The notes: generated from the sequence alone by a model not told the origin. Numbered from the stretch's first letter, positions 6,632 through 16,602 are shown. The stretch: 64,000 nucleotides of DNA from Photobacterium arenosum (GCF_014841115.1 NZ_JACYTP010000010.1:1-64000); one strand, 5' to 3'. A program made the numbers and translations.

Positions 6632-9319
6632 TCATTCGGTAGAAATCATTGTTCTCAAAACATAATGCAAAATACCTCCAGCCTTGAGATACGCCATTTC
6701 CGTTCGGGTATCAACCCGGGCTTTTACGCCATATTGTGACTCTTGTCCCTGTTCGTTGGTGATTTCCAGTGTCAGCGTTGCCCCCGGCGACAAGCTATCA
6801 ATGCCTTTCAGCTGTATTTTTTCCTTGCCGGTTAACGACAATGAAGCCAGTAAACCTTCAGGAAGCTCAACAGGAATCACCCCCATACCCACCAGATTTG
6901 AACGGTGAATTCGCTCAAAACTTTCAGCCAGTACCGCTTTTACACCCAGTAAGCTGGTCCCTTTCGCAGCCCAGTCCCTGCTGGATCCGGTGCCGTATTC
7001 TTTCCCGGCAAAAATCACCAGAGGTATGTTCTGATCCTGATACTTCATCGCAGCATCATAAATTGATACCTCTTCCCCTGTCGGCTGGTAAATGGTGTAC
7101 CCGCCTTCTTTCCCCTTGAGCATCAGGTTCTTAATACGAATGTTGGCAAAGGTGCCGCGCATCATGACTTCATGATTGCCGCGCCGTGAACCGTAGGAAT
7201 TAAAATCTTCCGGTTCAATACCCTGCTCCTGCAAATAGTGCCCTGCCGGGCTGTCTGGCTTTATGTTACCCGCCGGTGAGATATGGTCGGTCGTTATTGA
7301 GTCACCAAATATTGCCAGAATGGCTGCATTTTCAATATCTTTCAGTGGCTTTAGCGGCTGTGTTATCTCGTCAAAATAGGGCGGAAGGCGAACGTAAGTA
7401 GAATCTGGCCGCCACTGGTACGTATTGCCTTTATTGATGGTGATCTGCTGCCAGATATCGTCACCGGCAAAAATGTCCGCATATTCCTGCTCAAACAGGC
7501 TGTTCTTCACTTCCTTCATCGCCTGCGTGATGTCTTCCTGGGAAGGCCAGACATCTTTCAGATACACCGGCTGACCATTGCTGTCCTGACCCAGCGGCTC
7601 TTTGGTCAGGTCAATGCTTGTCGTACCGGCCAGTGCAAAGGCAACCACCAGAGGCGGAGACGCCAGCCAGTTAGCTTTCACCAGCGGATGCACGCGACCT
7701 TCAAAGTTACGGTTGCCCGACAGCACCGAGGAAACAGTAAGGTTGGCGTCATTGATGGCTTTTTCGATTGGTGCAAGTAGCGGTCCGGAATTTCCGATAC
7801 ATGTCGTACAGCCATACCCCACTAAATTGAATCCAAGCTTGTTCAGATAGTCTTGCAGACCCGATGCCTCAAAATACCGGGTCACCACTTTCGAGCCTGG
7901 CGCAAGGGAGCTTTTAACCCAGGGCTTAGTCTGCAGACCTTTTTCCACCGCATTTTTAGCCAGTAAACCCGCGGCTAACATGACGCTGGGGTTAGAGGTA
8001 TTGGTGCAAGATGTGATGGCGGCAATCACGACATCACCGTGAGTCAGTGAGAAGCTCTTGCCTTTGGTATCCTCGCCAGAATCGCCTAAATCGACCTGGA
8101 TTTGCTGTTCTGGTTGCAGGCCGCTCAATGCCAGCAAGTCTTCCGTCGCGGTTTTGATATCAGGCAACGGGACTCTGTCCTGCGGGCGCTTGGGGCCAGC
8201 CAGGCTCGGAACAACCTGATCCAGTGCCAATGCCAGGGTATCTGTATAAAGTGGCTCAGGCTGGCTGGAATCCCGCCACATGGCGTTGGCTTTGGCATAG
8301 GCTTCAACGCGGGCAATCAGAGACTCACTGCGCCCCGAAAGGCGCATATAGCGCAGTGTTTCCTGATCAATCGGAAAGAATCCGCAGGTAGCACCGTATT
8401 CTGGTGCCATATTGGCAATTGTCGCCCGATCAGCCAAAGGCAATGCATCTAAACCAGGGCCGTAGAATTCCACGAATTTACCGACTACCCCTTTTTTTCG
8501 CAGCATCTCAGTGACAGTTAATACAAGGTCTGTTGCCGTCACACCCGGATGCAATTTACCGCTGAGATGAAAACCAATCACTTCCGGGATTAACATAGAG
8601 ATTGGCTGACCAAGCATAGCGGCTTCAGCCTCAATGCCGCCAACCCCCCAGCCAAGTACACCCAAGGCATTGATCATAGTGGTATGTGAGTCGGTTCCGA
8701 CCAGGGTGTCCGGATACAAAACGCCACTGTCCTGCCACACCGATTGTCCAAGGTATTCAAGATTAACCTGGTGGCATATTCCTGTTCCCGGCGGGACGAC
8801 ACGAAAATTGGTAAAAGCTTGCTGGCCCCAGCGCAAAAACTGATAGCGTTCAATGTTACGCTGCATTTCAAGTTCAACGTTTCGGGCAAAAGCCTGCTCA
8901 GAAGCGTAAACATCCACCATCACAGAATGATCAATCACCAGATCAACGGCCGACTGAGGATTGATGCTGTCGGGGTTTTTACCGGCCCGGGTCATGGCAT
9001 CCCGCATTGCAGCCAGGTCCACCACGGCCGGCACACCGGTAAAATCTTGCATCAGCACCCGGGCTGGACGGTATTGAATCTCTTTGTCTGAACGGCGGGT
9101 TTGAAGCCAGTCAATCACGGATTGGATATCGGACTCAGTGACAGTGTCACCATCTTCAAACCTGAGCAGGTTCTCCAGTAACACTTTCAGCGAAAAAGGT
9201 AAGCGGTCAACCTCTCCCAAATGACGCAGTGCGGTCAGGTCAAAATAATCAAAGCGCTGACCGCCTGTATCCAAGGTTTTTTTACTGTGAAAACTGTCCT
9301 TTGAGATTTGTGCCTTCAT
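6632..9319 (-). CDS. acnA: Aconitate hydratase A
   Basis: This enzyme interconverts citrate and isocitrate through cis-aconitate in the TCA cycle. At 895 aa it is the AcnA/IRP-type length (E. coli AcnA 891). The three [4Fe-4S] cysteines are visible in AITSCTNTSNP and in GYGCTTCIGNSG. Other signatures are DSHTTMINALGVLGWGVGGIEAEA and the swivel-domain segments DSITTDHISPAGNI and YGTGSSRDWAAKG. The start has a strong GGAGGTGAG site just upstream. AcnA-type enzymes usually serve stationary-phase and oxidative-stress conditions, but no regulator site was identified here. Confidence 0.96.
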   Translation of the reverse strand: MKAQISKDSFHSKKTLDTGGQRFDYFDLTALRHLGEVDRLPFSLKVLLENLLRFEDGDTVTESDIQSVIDWLQTRRSDKEIQYRPARVLMQDFTGVPAVVDLAAMRDAMTRAGKNPDSINPQSAVDLVIDHSVMVDVYASEQAFARNVELEMQRNIERYQFLRWGQQAFTNFRVVPPGTGICHQVNLEYLGQSVWQDSGVLYPDTLVGTDSHTTMINALGVLGWGVGGIEAEAAMLGQPISMLIPEVIGFHLSGKLHPGVTATDLVLTVTEMLRKKGVVGKFVEFYGPGLDALPLADRATIANMAPEYGATCGFFPIDQETLRYMRLSGRSESLIARVEAYAKANAMWRDSSQPEPLYTDTLALALDQVVPSLAGPKRPQDRVPLPDIKTATEDLLALSGLQPEQQIQVDLGDSGEDTKGKSFSLTHGDVVIAAITSCTNTSNPSVMLAAGLLAKNAVEKGLQTKPWVKSSLAPGSKVVTRYFEASGLQDYLNKLGFNLVGYGCTTCIGNSGPLLAPIEKAINDANLTVSSVLSGNRNFEGRVHPLVKANWLASPPLVVAFALAGTTSIDLTKEPLGQDSNGQPVYLKDVWPSQEDITQAMKEVKNSLFEQEYADIFAGDDIWQQITINKGNTYQWRPDSTYVRLPPYFDEITQPLKPLKDIENAAILAIFGDSITTDHISPAGNIKPDSPAGHYLQEQGIEPEDFNSYGSRRGNHEVMMRGTFANIRIKNLMLKGKEGGYTIYQPTGEEVSIYDAAMKYQDQNIPLVIFAGKEYGTGSSRDWAAKGTSLLGVKAVLAESFERIHRSNLVGMGVIPVELPEGLLASLSLTGKEKIQLKGIDSLSPGATLTLEITNEQGQESQYGVKARVDTRTEMAYLKAGGILHYVLRTMISTE

Positions 9320-9398
9320 GACTCACCTCCGTCTTGGTCATTTTGACTATAGACGGGATCAAGCTAATGATAAAAATAGACAATAATCAGAACAGACA

Positions 9399-9424
9399 AG
9401 TGTGACTGACCACACAGTCACACT
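9399..9424 (-). terminator. Hairpin after tpm
   Basis: AGTGTGACTG and CAGTCACACT form a perfect 10-bp inverted repeat with a 6-nt loop, 11 bases beyond the tpm stop. On the minus strand it is followed by TGTCTGTTCTG rather than a clean U-tract, so termination may be incomplete. Confidence 0.55.
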
Positions 9425-9435
9425 GCAAACTTTAT

Positions 9436-10086
9436 TCAGGCTGGGGTTTGGATGAACCAGACTTCTTCGGCAAAACGGCTTAAACCCTGCTGACGACGCG
9501 GGTGTGATTCATCGGCGTCCTGACGCCCGATATGAGTCACTGTGCAGCCCGCGAAAAGTGAATGCACTTCTTCTGCACTGACGCTGAACGGCGGCCCGGC
9601 CATTTCATCCTGGCTGTAATCCAGCGTCACCAGCATGATCTTTCCGCCAGGCTTCACCAAAGATAACAGGCGCTGCACATAGCTTTGCCGCATACTCTCC
9701 GGCATCGCAATCAACGCAGCACGGTCGTACACAGCGTCTACGGGCTGAACCGGCGCAGTAAAATAATCACCGCAATAAATACGGACCTCATCAAACTCAT
9801 ACAGAGTATGCCCGTTACCTAATGATGTCACAGTCGGTAAGTACAAATGCTCGGCAAAATAAGCACGGACAGCGATTTCACTTAACTCAACACCCGTCAC
9901 CTGATGGTGCTTTTCTGCCAGCCAGGTCAAATCCAGAGATTTACCGCACATAGGTACAAGCACAGTATCTTCGCGTTGCAGCCCTAATTTCGGCCAGTAA
10001 TATGGTAATACCGGGTTAGTGTCGTTTAAATGAAATCCGATTCGGTTCTCTGCCCAGCGGCTATGCCAAAATTCTGCATCCATCAA
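9436..10086 (-). CDS. tpm: Thiopurine S-methyltransferase family protein
   Basis: This SAM-dependent methyltransferase of 216 aa has the usual bacterial TPMT length (about 210-220). Family features are [14 protein letters not shown] at the N-terminus, the SAM-binding segment [28 protein letters not shown] (motif I), and later [13 protein letters not shown]. Bacterial TPMTs methylate thiopurines and also detoxify tellurite and selenite by methylation; the natural substrate is unclear. Two adjacent ATG codons (10086 and 10083) are both usable. It lies upstream of acnA on the same strand, separated by a hairpin. Confidence 0.92.
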   Translation of the reverse strand: MMDAEFWHSRWAENRIGFHLNDTNPVLPYYWPKLGLQREDTVLVPMCGKSLDLTWLAEKHHQVTGVELSEIAVRAYFAEHLYLPTVTSLGNGHTLYEFDEVRIYCGDYFTAPVQPVDAVYDRAALIAMPESMRQSYVQRLLSLVKPGGKIMLVTLDYSQDEMAGPPFSVSAEEVHSLFAGCTVTHIGRQDADESHPRRQQGLSRFAEEVWFIQTPA

Positions 10087-10185
10087 CTGCTCTCTCTGTA
10101 CTGACTGACTTCAGGGCGGTATCAGACCACATTTCTGTATTGAGATCCAGCCAGCCCTGCCAGCGCTTTAGCATCTGCAGAAACG

Positions 10186-10212
10186 AAAAAAGGATGCCAG
10201 AGCATCCTTTTT
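10186..10212. terminator. Bidirectional terminator upstream of tpm
   Basis: AAAAAGGATGC and GCATCCTTTTT form an 11-bp stem with a 4-nt loop. It most likely ends the minus-strand transcript of the unknown 97-aa gene just upstream. Confidence 0.85.
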
Positions 10213-10305
10213 CTTACCTTCGACAAAACAAAGGCCTGCGGTCAATTCTCAATTTCTTTATGCGAGCTTAGTGACAAGGTAACGCACCGGTATCAAGCAC
10301 CAGCA

Positions 10306-10599
10306 TCAACCTATGCGGAATAACTTGATTGAATCACGACGCACGGTAACCCCACGGAAGGTCACAGGTTCCAGTAACGTCATCAGTTGCTTAGACACAA
10401 AAAACTTACCGCCGTAACTACGATCGCCACCACGATTTACCCAATCTGCAAATTCATCTGCCAGGTTGAACATTGAGTTTCCTACAAGTAAAACCAGGAC
10501 TTTCGCAACTTCGCTGTCGTTGTGTTTATTGAATTCTGCGTCACGAACCTTCTTGCGGTATTCTTCGACAATTCTCTCAAGGCAATCAAATCTGCTCAT
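10306..10599 (-). CDS. Conserved-looking small cytoplasmic protein, function unknown
   Basis: The protein is 97 aa from the ATG at 10599 (MSRFDCLERIVEEYRKK); four GTG-led codons upstream keep the frame open. It has no signal peptide or membrane segment. It is rich in charged residues, with a helical N-terminal half (LERIVEEYRKKVRDAEFNKHNDSEVAKVLVLLVG) and a basic end (RGVTVRRDSIKLFRIG). I do not recognise a family. Reading-frame quality, a GGTGG ribosome site and a terminator just downstream support a real gene. Confidence 0.6.
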   Translation of the reverse strand: MSRFDCLERIVEEYRKKVRDAEFNKHNDSEVAKVLVLLVGNSMFNLADEFADWVNRGGDRSYGGKFFVSKQLMTLLEPVTFRGVTVRRDSIKLFRIG

Positions 10600-10805
10600 A
10601 TACACCACCACATAAAAAAGAGGTGCGGATACTACTGATGAATAGTGTTTAAATCAAGCCATCAGAGCATGATTTTGGCTATTGCTAACACAAATCAATG
10701 CTATCTGAGCACGTTAACGAAATTTCAGTTAATAGAAGCGAGTAAACACCTAAGTTTCTATAACCATTGCTTTACTTTTATGTGATTTCATTTACCAGCC
10801 AATGA

Positions 10806-11192
10806 TTATCGATAGTAATCCACCACTTGCACAGAAACAGGTATATTTTGAGGTGCTATCTCAAGTGTGAACTGATGCCGTCCCACCATTTTTAGCGTCC
10901 CGCCAGACTCTCCTGTCACACTCACTCCTTCAATTTTCGTAAAAGGTTGCTCTGTGCCATAAAACATATTCACCGACAGAGTCACTTTCTGGTTGCTTTC
11001 GAGCCCGAAGCTGCATATTCCTGACGAACAGTACACATCCAGCGATTGTTCTTGTTGTTCAATGCGGTCAACACCTTTTACCGGTGTCGCTGATACAGAC
11101 AGAGCTTCACTACAACCCGTCAAAAACAGCCAGCCCGGCATCAGCACTATCAAGCATTTTGCCCAGCCACTCAGGCAGATTCTCTTTCCCAT
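10806..11192 (-). CDS. Putative lipoprotein, divergent from sulA, with its own LexA box
   Basis: The protein is 128 aa with a lipoprotein signal: a basic start, the hydrophobic stretch LIVLMPGWLF and the lipobox LTGC near residue 27. The mature part is predicted beta-rich, with two cysteines (YCSSGICSF) that could form a disulfide, and no family I recognise. GGAG sits 6 bases before the ATG. A LexA-type sequence (CTGTATAAATACACAG) lies about 70 bases upstream, suggesting SOS control. The next gene on the other side is sulA. Confidence 0.75.
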   Translation of the reverse strand: MGKRICLSGWAKCLIVLMPGWLFLTGCSEALSVSATPVKGVDRIEQQEQSLDVYCSSGICSFGLESNQKVTLSVNMFYGTEQPFTKIEGVSVTGESGGTLKMVGRHQFTLEIAPQNIPVSVQVVDYYR

Positions 11193-11262
11193 AGTTCACT
11201 CCATCGACATTTTCTGATCTGTGTAGTGGAAAGAGTACTGTATAAGACACTGCCCATACATA

Positions 11263-11278
11263 CTGTATAAATACACAG
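11263..11278 (-). promoter_or_regulatory. LexA (SOS) box upstream of the lipoprotein gene
   Basis: CTGTATAAATACACAG fits CTG-N10-CAG with an AT-rich alternating centre, as in the gammaproteobacterial LexA consensus. A preceding TAC extends the match to TACTG. It is separate from the sulA box 200 bp away. A half-matching TACTGTATAAGACAC lies 25 bp nearer the gene. Confidence 0.72.
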
Positions 11279-11460
11279 GCAATGATATTCACATCACAAA
11301 TCTGTTTAACATTCACCTGAATACAGACAATTAAATATCAACATAAAAACACTTTAAATCAAGAGTTTATACTTTTGTTTCTAGTATCAGATAAAGCCAG
11401 ACGTCTCCGATTATTGTGAATCAGACTCAAAAAACACTTGCATCCCTTTACGTTCAAAAC

Positions 11461-11480
11461 TACTGTATAGACATACAGCA
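11461..11480 (+). promoter_or_regulatory. LexA (SOS) box of sulA
   Basis: TACTGTATAGACATACAGCA matches TACTG-(TA)5-CAGTA closely, with CTG-N10-CAG intact. It lies about 50 bases before the sulA start codon. Confidence 0.9.
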
Positions 11481-11527
11481 TGTATAAATACACAATAACA
11501 TCGACTCTAGCAGAGGATGGAACTCTC

Positions 11528-11998
11528 ATGACAGCACAATTAGACAGCATCCAATCAGTGACCGCTTCTCAGGTGTACAAATCCACTTTTCTGTCTCATT
11601 CTTCTTCCCTGAGTTCCAGCCAGGTTCAGTATCCTATCGAAGTCAGTTTCTGCGATCATGAACAAGCCCAGCTCGCCTATCTGCTCAGACTGCTAAAACA
11701 GGCCAGTGAGCAAAACCGCTGGATTATGTTTATCGGGGCAGATGCACTGCTGGATCGCCAACTGCTCAGCAATGCCGGAGTCGATATCAGTAAAGTGCTG
11801 GTGTTAAAAGAGAAGAACAAACAATCCACTCAGGCGCTGATGGCTAAAGCGTTACACATGGGAAATTGTAGTGCGGTAATTGCCAGCGGGAATGTGCAAG
11901 AGTATTGCAACAAAACCATCCATGATGCTGCTATTCATGGTAACTCGATGGCGTTTATCATCAACCGGACTCAGCGAGCCAATACTCTGCTGCATTGA
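11528..11998 (+). CDS. sulA: SOS-induced cell division inhibitor SulA
   Basis: SulA binds FtsZ and blocks division after DNA damage. The protein is 156 aa, slightly shorter than E. coli SulA (169). Family-like segments are LLRLLKQASEQNRWIMFIG, the central RecA-like fold strand and helix around DISKVLVLKEKNKQSTQALMAKAL, and SAVIASGNV. The ATG at 11528 has AGAGGA about 10 bases upstream. The frame is open back to 11480, but that start would overlap the LexA box. Identification rests on the sequence pattern plus the strong SOS box. Confidence 0.86.
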   Translation: MTAQLDSIQSVTASQVYKSTFLSHSSSLSSSQVQYPIEVSFCDHEQAQLAYLLRLLKQASEQNRWIMFIGADALLDRQLLSNAGVDISKVLVLKEKNKQSTQALMAKALHMGNCSAVIASGNVQEYCNKTIHDAAIHGNSMAFIINRTQRANTLLH

Positions 11999-12133
11999 AA
12001 AGCGACGGAAACGATTGCTTTCGACTGAAATGAAAAATGCCAGGAATCGAATACATTCAACTGGCATTTTTCTACGCTTGTTTATCCATTACCTATGGCG
12101 TTATTTGGGCGCAGACATGAGCGCAGTCCGGAT

Positions 12134-12538
12134 TCAGGGCACCATTAAACGAATGTGCAATTGTTCGCCATTATTGCCAACTTCCTGAATCTCGCACTCT
12201 GCTTTTTCTGTAATCAGATCCAGCTGATCCTGATCCAATGAATATGGCAGGCGGATGTCCAACTCAGAAATCTGCTCCATACGGGCCAGCCGCAACAATC
12301 TCACCAGATTATTCACATCGCTGGTATGGGTAGACAATACTTTCAGCGCCTGGTTACGTAAGCGCTCGGTCTTGCTGGCACCAGAACCAGACGATCTGCC
12401 CCAGGAAAATTCCAGGGCTGGCAGCACCACTTTAAACGCATCCCACAAGGTTGGTCTGTGATGACACAACACAGACAGAAATGAGGTGTAATCAAACACA
12501 ATCTCTTTCGCTTGTTGGGCTTCAACTGAAGATTTCAT
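12134..12538 (-). CDS. Unknown 134-aa protein
   Basis: This is a soluble protein with no signal peptide or membrane span. It has a good ribosome site (AAGGAAAG) before the ATG. Visible features are a basic Ser/Gly-rich linker (WGRSSGSGASKTERLR), a helical middle (NNLVRLLRLARMEQIS) and a beta-rich end (AECEIQEVGNNGEQLHIRLMVP). I cannot assign a family or function. It converges on sulA, about 135 bases away. Confidence 0.6.
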   Translation of the reverse strand: MKSSVEAQQAKEIVFDYTSFLSVLCHHRPTLWDAFKVVLPALEFSWGRSSGSGASKTERLRNQALKVLSTHTSDVNNLVRLLRLARMEQISELDIRLPYSLDQDQLDLITEKAECEIQEVGNNGEQLHIRLMVP

Positions 12539-12999
12539 AACTTTCCTTCACAAGAATTCAACAGCATTAATGTGCAAGCTAAAGTAAATTGGACGAATGC
12601 TTTATTTAGCGAGACACTATAAAGGCTTCGCCAATCACTTACTTTTTTATCTCTTCATTTTTTTGCGCATGATCGTGTTTTTTCTTGCTTCGCATCAATT
12701 AAAAAATATCGGAAAAACATTTAATTAACATCATGTGAACGCATTTCATACAAGTCTTCATGCTTTGTAATTTTTCAGTTTTTGCTAATTCACTGCATTT
12801 GTTAACTCAAAAGCAACAAATTAAACACTTTATGTAAACCTTCTGCCAGGTTAATACTCCACTTAATCCATATTGGTTCATGATTCAAATAAAGCAATTA
12901 CTAAGCCAACACTGGCAATACGTGAACCAGCCTTTTGTCAGAATGTAAAATAATTCAATAAATACAGATGCTTAAGATAAAGTTAGGAATAATACACTA
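12539..12999. other. AT-rich intergenic region
   Basis: This is about 460 bases of strongly AT-rich sequence with no open frame of note and no clear hairpin. It may carry the promoters of the minus-strand 134-aa gene and of the small frame that follows. Confidence 0.5.
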
Positions 13000-13176
13000 A
13001 TGAGAGACGATAAGAGGAGAGTTGAGATGTGTAATAAAATCGGGCACTTGCACCAATCTGCCTCATATTCAGGCATAAATTCAACAAACGAATTAAGTGC
13101 AACGACACGAATAAAGCCAGAGTGTTCTGCTCAGTATTATAAAAATAATGGCAAAATAACCTGGCTTCTTGACTAA
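13000..13176 (+). CDS. Possible small protein (58 or 49 aa)
   Basis: An open frame runs from ATG 13000 (58 aa). An internal ATG at 13027 (49 aa) is preceded by an excellent Shine-Dalgarno, TAAGAGGAGA, with 7 bases of spacing. The shorter product begins MCNKIGHLHQSASYSG and ends NNGKITWLLD; it is polar with two cysteines. It ends 20 bases before the convergent phnX stop. No homologue is recognised; the case rests on the ribosome site only. Confidence 0.35.
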   Translation: MRDDKRRVEMCNKIGHLHQSASYSGINSTNELSATTRIKPECSAQYYKNNGKITWLLD

Positions 13177-13195
13177 TTAATGATGAGAAACAGAT

Positions 13196-14026
13196 TTAAG
13201 GACGCTCGCCTTCCGCCAATCTGCGATTAATATCAGCAATGACATCAGGCAAGTCAGCAACTGTATCTATTTGATAATGTGCATTACAACCATTAAAGGC
13301 TTTCCGTGCTTTTTCTCTCGCAACGGCCAGTTCATGCTCAGATGCGGACAAGTATTCTTGTTCAGTCAATCCAGCTTCATTACCCGACAGTAAAAGTGCG
13401 ACAGTCCACATACCTGCATTATGACCTTCTTCAATGCCCGGTACTGAGTCATCAATTTTGACGCAAGCGGCCACGTTACTTACACCAAGTGCAATCACAT
13501 TTTGCAGCGCCATGAACGGACCAGGACGACCGCCCGCGGCAAGATCATCGGTGGCGACCACATAATCCGGCGCGAACCCTTTTTCAGCAGCCGCTGGCAG
13601 CAATTCGTTCATCACAATTCTGGGGTAGCCCGAACATGAGCCCAGCTTGATACCCTGCTCACGGAGCCTGGCAACGACCTCTGTGGTACCCGGAATCAAG
13701 TCGGCATGCTCTGCAACTTTTGCCACCTGTAACGGCATAAACGTTTGGTAGATTGTGTCAATGTCTTCTCTGATCATTGCTCTCCCAAACCGGCTTTCCC
13801 AGCGGGCGGCAACATCAGGTAATTCACCCACCGCCTTGATATGATCCCACTTCCCTAGCCCCATGGGTACGCGGGCTTCTGCCAGTGAAATATCAAAATT
13901 GTATTCTCGTTTGAATGCTTCAACAAAAATGGTGGTTGGCGCGAAGGATCCGAAGTCTACAACCGTTCCCGCCCAGTCAAAAATTACCGCTTCTACTTGT
14001 GTATTCATCTTCAGTTTCTCGTTCAT
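13196..14026 (-). CDS. phnX: Phosphonoacetaldehyde hydrolase (phosphonatase)
   Basis: This HAD-superfamily enzyme cleaves the C-P bond of phosphonoacetaldehyde to acetaldehyde and phosphate. The protein is 276 aa. The HAD nucleophile motif is FDWAGT (D17). The Schiff-base lysine characteristic of phosphonatases is in [10 protein letters not shown] (K59). Later motifs are GSCSGYP (motif II region) and [18 protein letters not shown] (metal ligands). It is the third gene of phnW-pbfA-phnX, 35 bases after pbfA. A start at 14008 (MNTQVEAV) is an alternative. Confidence 0.96.
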   Translation of the reverse strand: MNEKLKMNTQVEAVIFDWAGTVVDFGSFAPTTIFVEAFKREYNFDISLAEARVPMGLGKWDHIKAVGELPDVAARWESRFGRAMIREDIDTIYQTFMPLQVAKVAEHADLIPGTTEVVARLREQGIKLGSCSGYPRIVMNELLPAAAEKGFAPDYVVATDDLAAGGRPGPFMALQNVIALGVSNVAACVKIDDSVPGIEEGHNAGMWTVALLLSGNEAGLTEQEYLSASEHELAVAREKARKAFNGCNAHYQIDTVADLPDVIADINRRLAEGERP

Positions 14027-14061
14027 TTCTTGGCCCGTCGCTTCAGGCTCTGACTCAATGG

Positions 14062-15444
14062 TTAATTAACACGCTTGCACACAGACTCAATGGCGTCTTC
14101 CAGCCAGTCCAAGGCCAGCGCCAGCTCTTCTCTGGCAATAATCAAAGGCGGGCTGAGTTGTAATACATTCCCCTGAGAAACTTTAAAGCTCAGCCCGCGC
14201 TCCAGACAGTGGTACATCACCTGCTCTGCCGCGTTATAGGCCCGCACTTTTGTTTCCCTGTCTTCAACCAGCTCAATGCCCCACAGCAGACCAATACCGC
14301 GAATATCGCCTATGATCGGCAAGCGTGCCTTCATGGCCTCCAGCCTCTCTGCCATGTAGACCGCATCGCGGCGAATCTTCTGCAGTAACTGCTGCTGTTC
14401 GATTACCCGGATGGTGGCTAACGCTGCCGCGCAGCCTATCGGGCTCTTCTCGTGGGTATAATGACCCAGCGAAATCTGGGTCGCCGAGTTGTACTTGTCT
14501 TTGGTCAGCATAGCTGCCATTGGCACAACACCGCCGCCCAGCCCTTTGCCGATACAGAGGATATCCGGTTCAATGCCGAATGCCTGATGCGTGAACCAGT
14601 GGCCGCTCCGGCCCATACCGTTGGGGATGTCATCGATAATCAGCAGCACATTGTGGCGATCACAAATCTCCCGGACGCGCTGCCAATAGGCTCGGCTGGG
14701 CACCTGAACATCGGTATTACGCACCCCTTCTGCGATGAATGCTCCGATCCCGCCCTCTTTTTCAATCACGTATTCCAGATAATCGGCGTAATGCACATCT
14801 GAGCCATCGTCACGCGGGAAAGCGCCCCGATAGCGAACGGGCGGCGGGATACGTTCAACCCCGGCCATGAGCGGCCCCATGCCTTCGCGAAAGCAGGCTT
14901 CACCCCCCACAGAGATCGCATCCAGCGATGCACCGTGAAACGCATCCCAGAGTGAAACCACTTTGGGATTGCCTGTGATATAGCGAGCCAGCTTCAGTGC
15001 CATGCCCACCACGGATGTGCCTCCCGGCGCGAACAGCACACGGTTCAGCTCACCGCCGGCAATGCGGGTCAGTTCGCGGGCGCAGTCGACGGCTGTCTGG
15101 TGCGTGAAGCGCCGGGGGGCGAAAGGCAGTTTGGCTAACTGGGTCTGGATAGCAGCCAATACTTCCGGGTGGCCGTAGCCCAGCTGATGGACATTATTGC
15201 CATGAAAATCCATATACCGTTTGCCGGCCACATCGGTCAGATAGATCCCCTCAGCACTTTCCAGGGCATCCAGACAAGGTGTCGACATGGCCTGATGTAA
15301 AAAATACTGACTGTCTTCCTCCAGCAGGGTTTGGGTTTGCCTGTCAGAGAGACTCTCTATCCACCGGACACGCGCAGACGATGTATTCGTATCTCCCTCA
15401 CAAGCCAGCGCACGCTGGCTGAGGTCAGTCTGGCGGGACGTCAT
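14062..15444 (-). CDS. pbfA: PbfA-type (R)-1-hydroxy-2-aminoethylphosphonate ammonia-lyase (class III PLP fold)
   Basis: The 460-aa protein has the class III aminotransferase fold. PLP features include [14 protein letters not shown] (phosphate binding), [13 protein letters not shown] (pyridine-ring Asp) and GKGLGGG (the PLP lysine, about residue 293). In marine bacteria such as Vibrio splendidus, class III proteins placed between phnW and phnX are PbfA. That enzyme eliminates ammonia from (R)-1-hydroxy-AEP to give phosphonoacetaldehyde, which PhnX then uses. The start overlaps the phnW stop by 4 bases (ATGA). Assignment is by context and family; an AEP transaminase role is less likely because PhnW is present. 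Confidence 0.85.
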   Translation of the reverse strand: MTSRQTDLSQRALACEGDTNTSSARVRWIESLSDRQTQTLLEEDSQYFLHQAMSTPCLDALESAEGIYLTDVAGKRYMDFHGNNVHQLGYGHPEVLAAIQTQLAKLPFAPRRFTHQTAVDCARELTRIAGGELNRVLFAPGGTSVVGMALKLARYITGNPKVVSLWDAFHGASLDAISVGGEACFREGMGPLMAGVERIPPPVRYRGAFPRDDGSDVHYADYLEYVIEKEGGIGAFIAEGVRNTDVQVPSRAYWQRVREICDRHNVLLIIDDIPNGMGRSGHWFTHQAFGIEPDILCIGKGLGGGVVPMAAMLTKDKYNSATQISLGHYTHEKSPIGCAAALATIRVIEQQQLLQKIRRDAVYMAERLEAMKARLPIIGDIRGIGLLWGIELVEDRETKVRAYNAAEQVMYHCLERGLSFKVSQGNVLQLSPPLIIAREELALALDWLEDAIESVCKRVN

Positions 15445-16577
15445 GCCTGCTCTCCGGCCGTTTCCGTTTCACTGGCCCAGAACACAGACGCGTTAATGGC
15501 CTCCAGCAGGCGCTGAATGTCACCCGGATGAACATCACCTATGTTGCCAATACGGAAGCAGTCTGCATCAGAGACTTTGCCCGGGTATATCACGAATCCT
15601 TTGCTTTTCAGGCAGTCATAGAAGCGCTTAAAGTCATATAGCGATGATTGCGGAGAATGAAAAGACGTAATAATGGGTGAGTGCAGTGCTGTATCGAGCA
15701 GGCTTTCAAAACCCAGCCGTGACATACCTGCCACCAGGGTTTGCTGATTGGTGCGGTACCGCTGAAAGCGCGCTTCAATGCCCCCTTCCTGTTCCAGTTC
15801 CGTCAGCGCCTGAGCAAACGCCCGCACTGTATGAGTCGGAGATGTAAACCGCCATTTGCCATGGTTGTTTTCCATACACTGCCACTGATCATACAGGTCC
15901 AGCGACACTGAACGCGCACGTCCGTGGCATGTTTCCAGTAATGAACGGCGCGCAATCACAAAACCAAATCCTGGAACTCCCTGAATACACTTGTTCGCTG
16001 AGCTGATCAGAAAATCGATGCCCAGTTCCCCAATATCCATAGGGATGCCGCCGAAACTCGACATGGCATCCAGGATCATCACTTTGCCGGCCGTTTTTAC
16101 TGTTTCGCACACCGCTGGCAACGGATTCAGCATGCCTGTGGTTGTTTCACAGTGCACCATAGCCACATGAGTGATGGCGGGATCGGCAGCCAGCAAACGT
16201 TCCAGTTCGTTAACGTCAGGCTGGGTCATTTCACCTAAAGACCAGTTCAGGTGCGGGATATTCAGGCAATTGGCAATCTGTGCAATACGGGCACCGTAAG
16301 CACCATTGTTGATCACCAGCAACTTACCCTCTGGGGGAATCACAGAGCCTAAAGTGGCTTCCACAGAGGCGGTACCGCTGCCCTGCATAAGCACGCTGGT
16401 GTAGCCGTCGTGCGCGGTGGCCAGAGCGACCAGCTGCTGGCGAATGTGCTGAACCACGCCCACATTGTAGTCATCATCCCAGGTGCACCAGTCTTTCAGC
16501 ATAGCTTCTCGCACAGTCTGTGTTGTCGTCAGCGGGCCAGGAGTAAGCAGTAGATATTGATTGTCGGAGTTTGCCAT
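15441..16577 (-). CDS. phnW: 2-aminoethylphosphonate:pyruvate transaminase
   Basis: PhnW is a PLP enzyme (class V fold) converting AEP and pyruvate to phosphonoacetaldehyde and alanine. The protein is 378 aa. Family markers are [26 protein letters not shown] at the N-terminus, [17 protein letters not shown] (cofactor phosphate binding), [10 protein letters not shown] (ring Asp) and [15 protein letters not shown] with the Schiff-base lysine near 193. It is the first gene of phnW-pbfA-phnX. A PhnR-like palindrome lies 14 bases before its start codon. Confidence 0.97.
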   Translation of the reverse strand: MANSDNQYLLLTPGPLTTTQTVREAMLKDWCTWDDDYNVGVVQHIRQQLVALATAHDGYTSVLMQGSGTASVEATLGSVIPPEGKLLVINNGAYGARIAQIANCLNIPHLNWSLGEMTQPDVNELERLLAADPAITHVAMVHCETTTGMLNPLPAVCETVKTAGKVMILDAMSSFGGIPMDIGELGIDFLISSANKCIQGVPGFGFVIARRSLLETCHGRARSVSLDLYDQWQCMENNHGKWRFTSPTHTVRAFAQALTELEQEGGIEARFQRYRTNQQTLVAGMSRLGFESLLDTALHSPIITSFHSPQSSLYDFKRFYDCLKSKGFVIYPGKVSDADCFRIGNIGDVHPGDIQRLLEAINASVFWASETETAGEQA

Positions 16578-16590
16578 TTGTTGATCTCTT

Positions 16591-16602
16591 TGGACTATAC
16601 CA
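16591..16602 (-). promoter_or_regulatory. PhnR-like operator upstream of phnW
   Basis: On the minus strand the sequence reads TGGTATAGTCCA, one change from a perfect version of the 12-mer TGGTATATACCA found at phnT. It lies 14 bases before the phnW ATG, in the leader. Confidence 0.6.
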
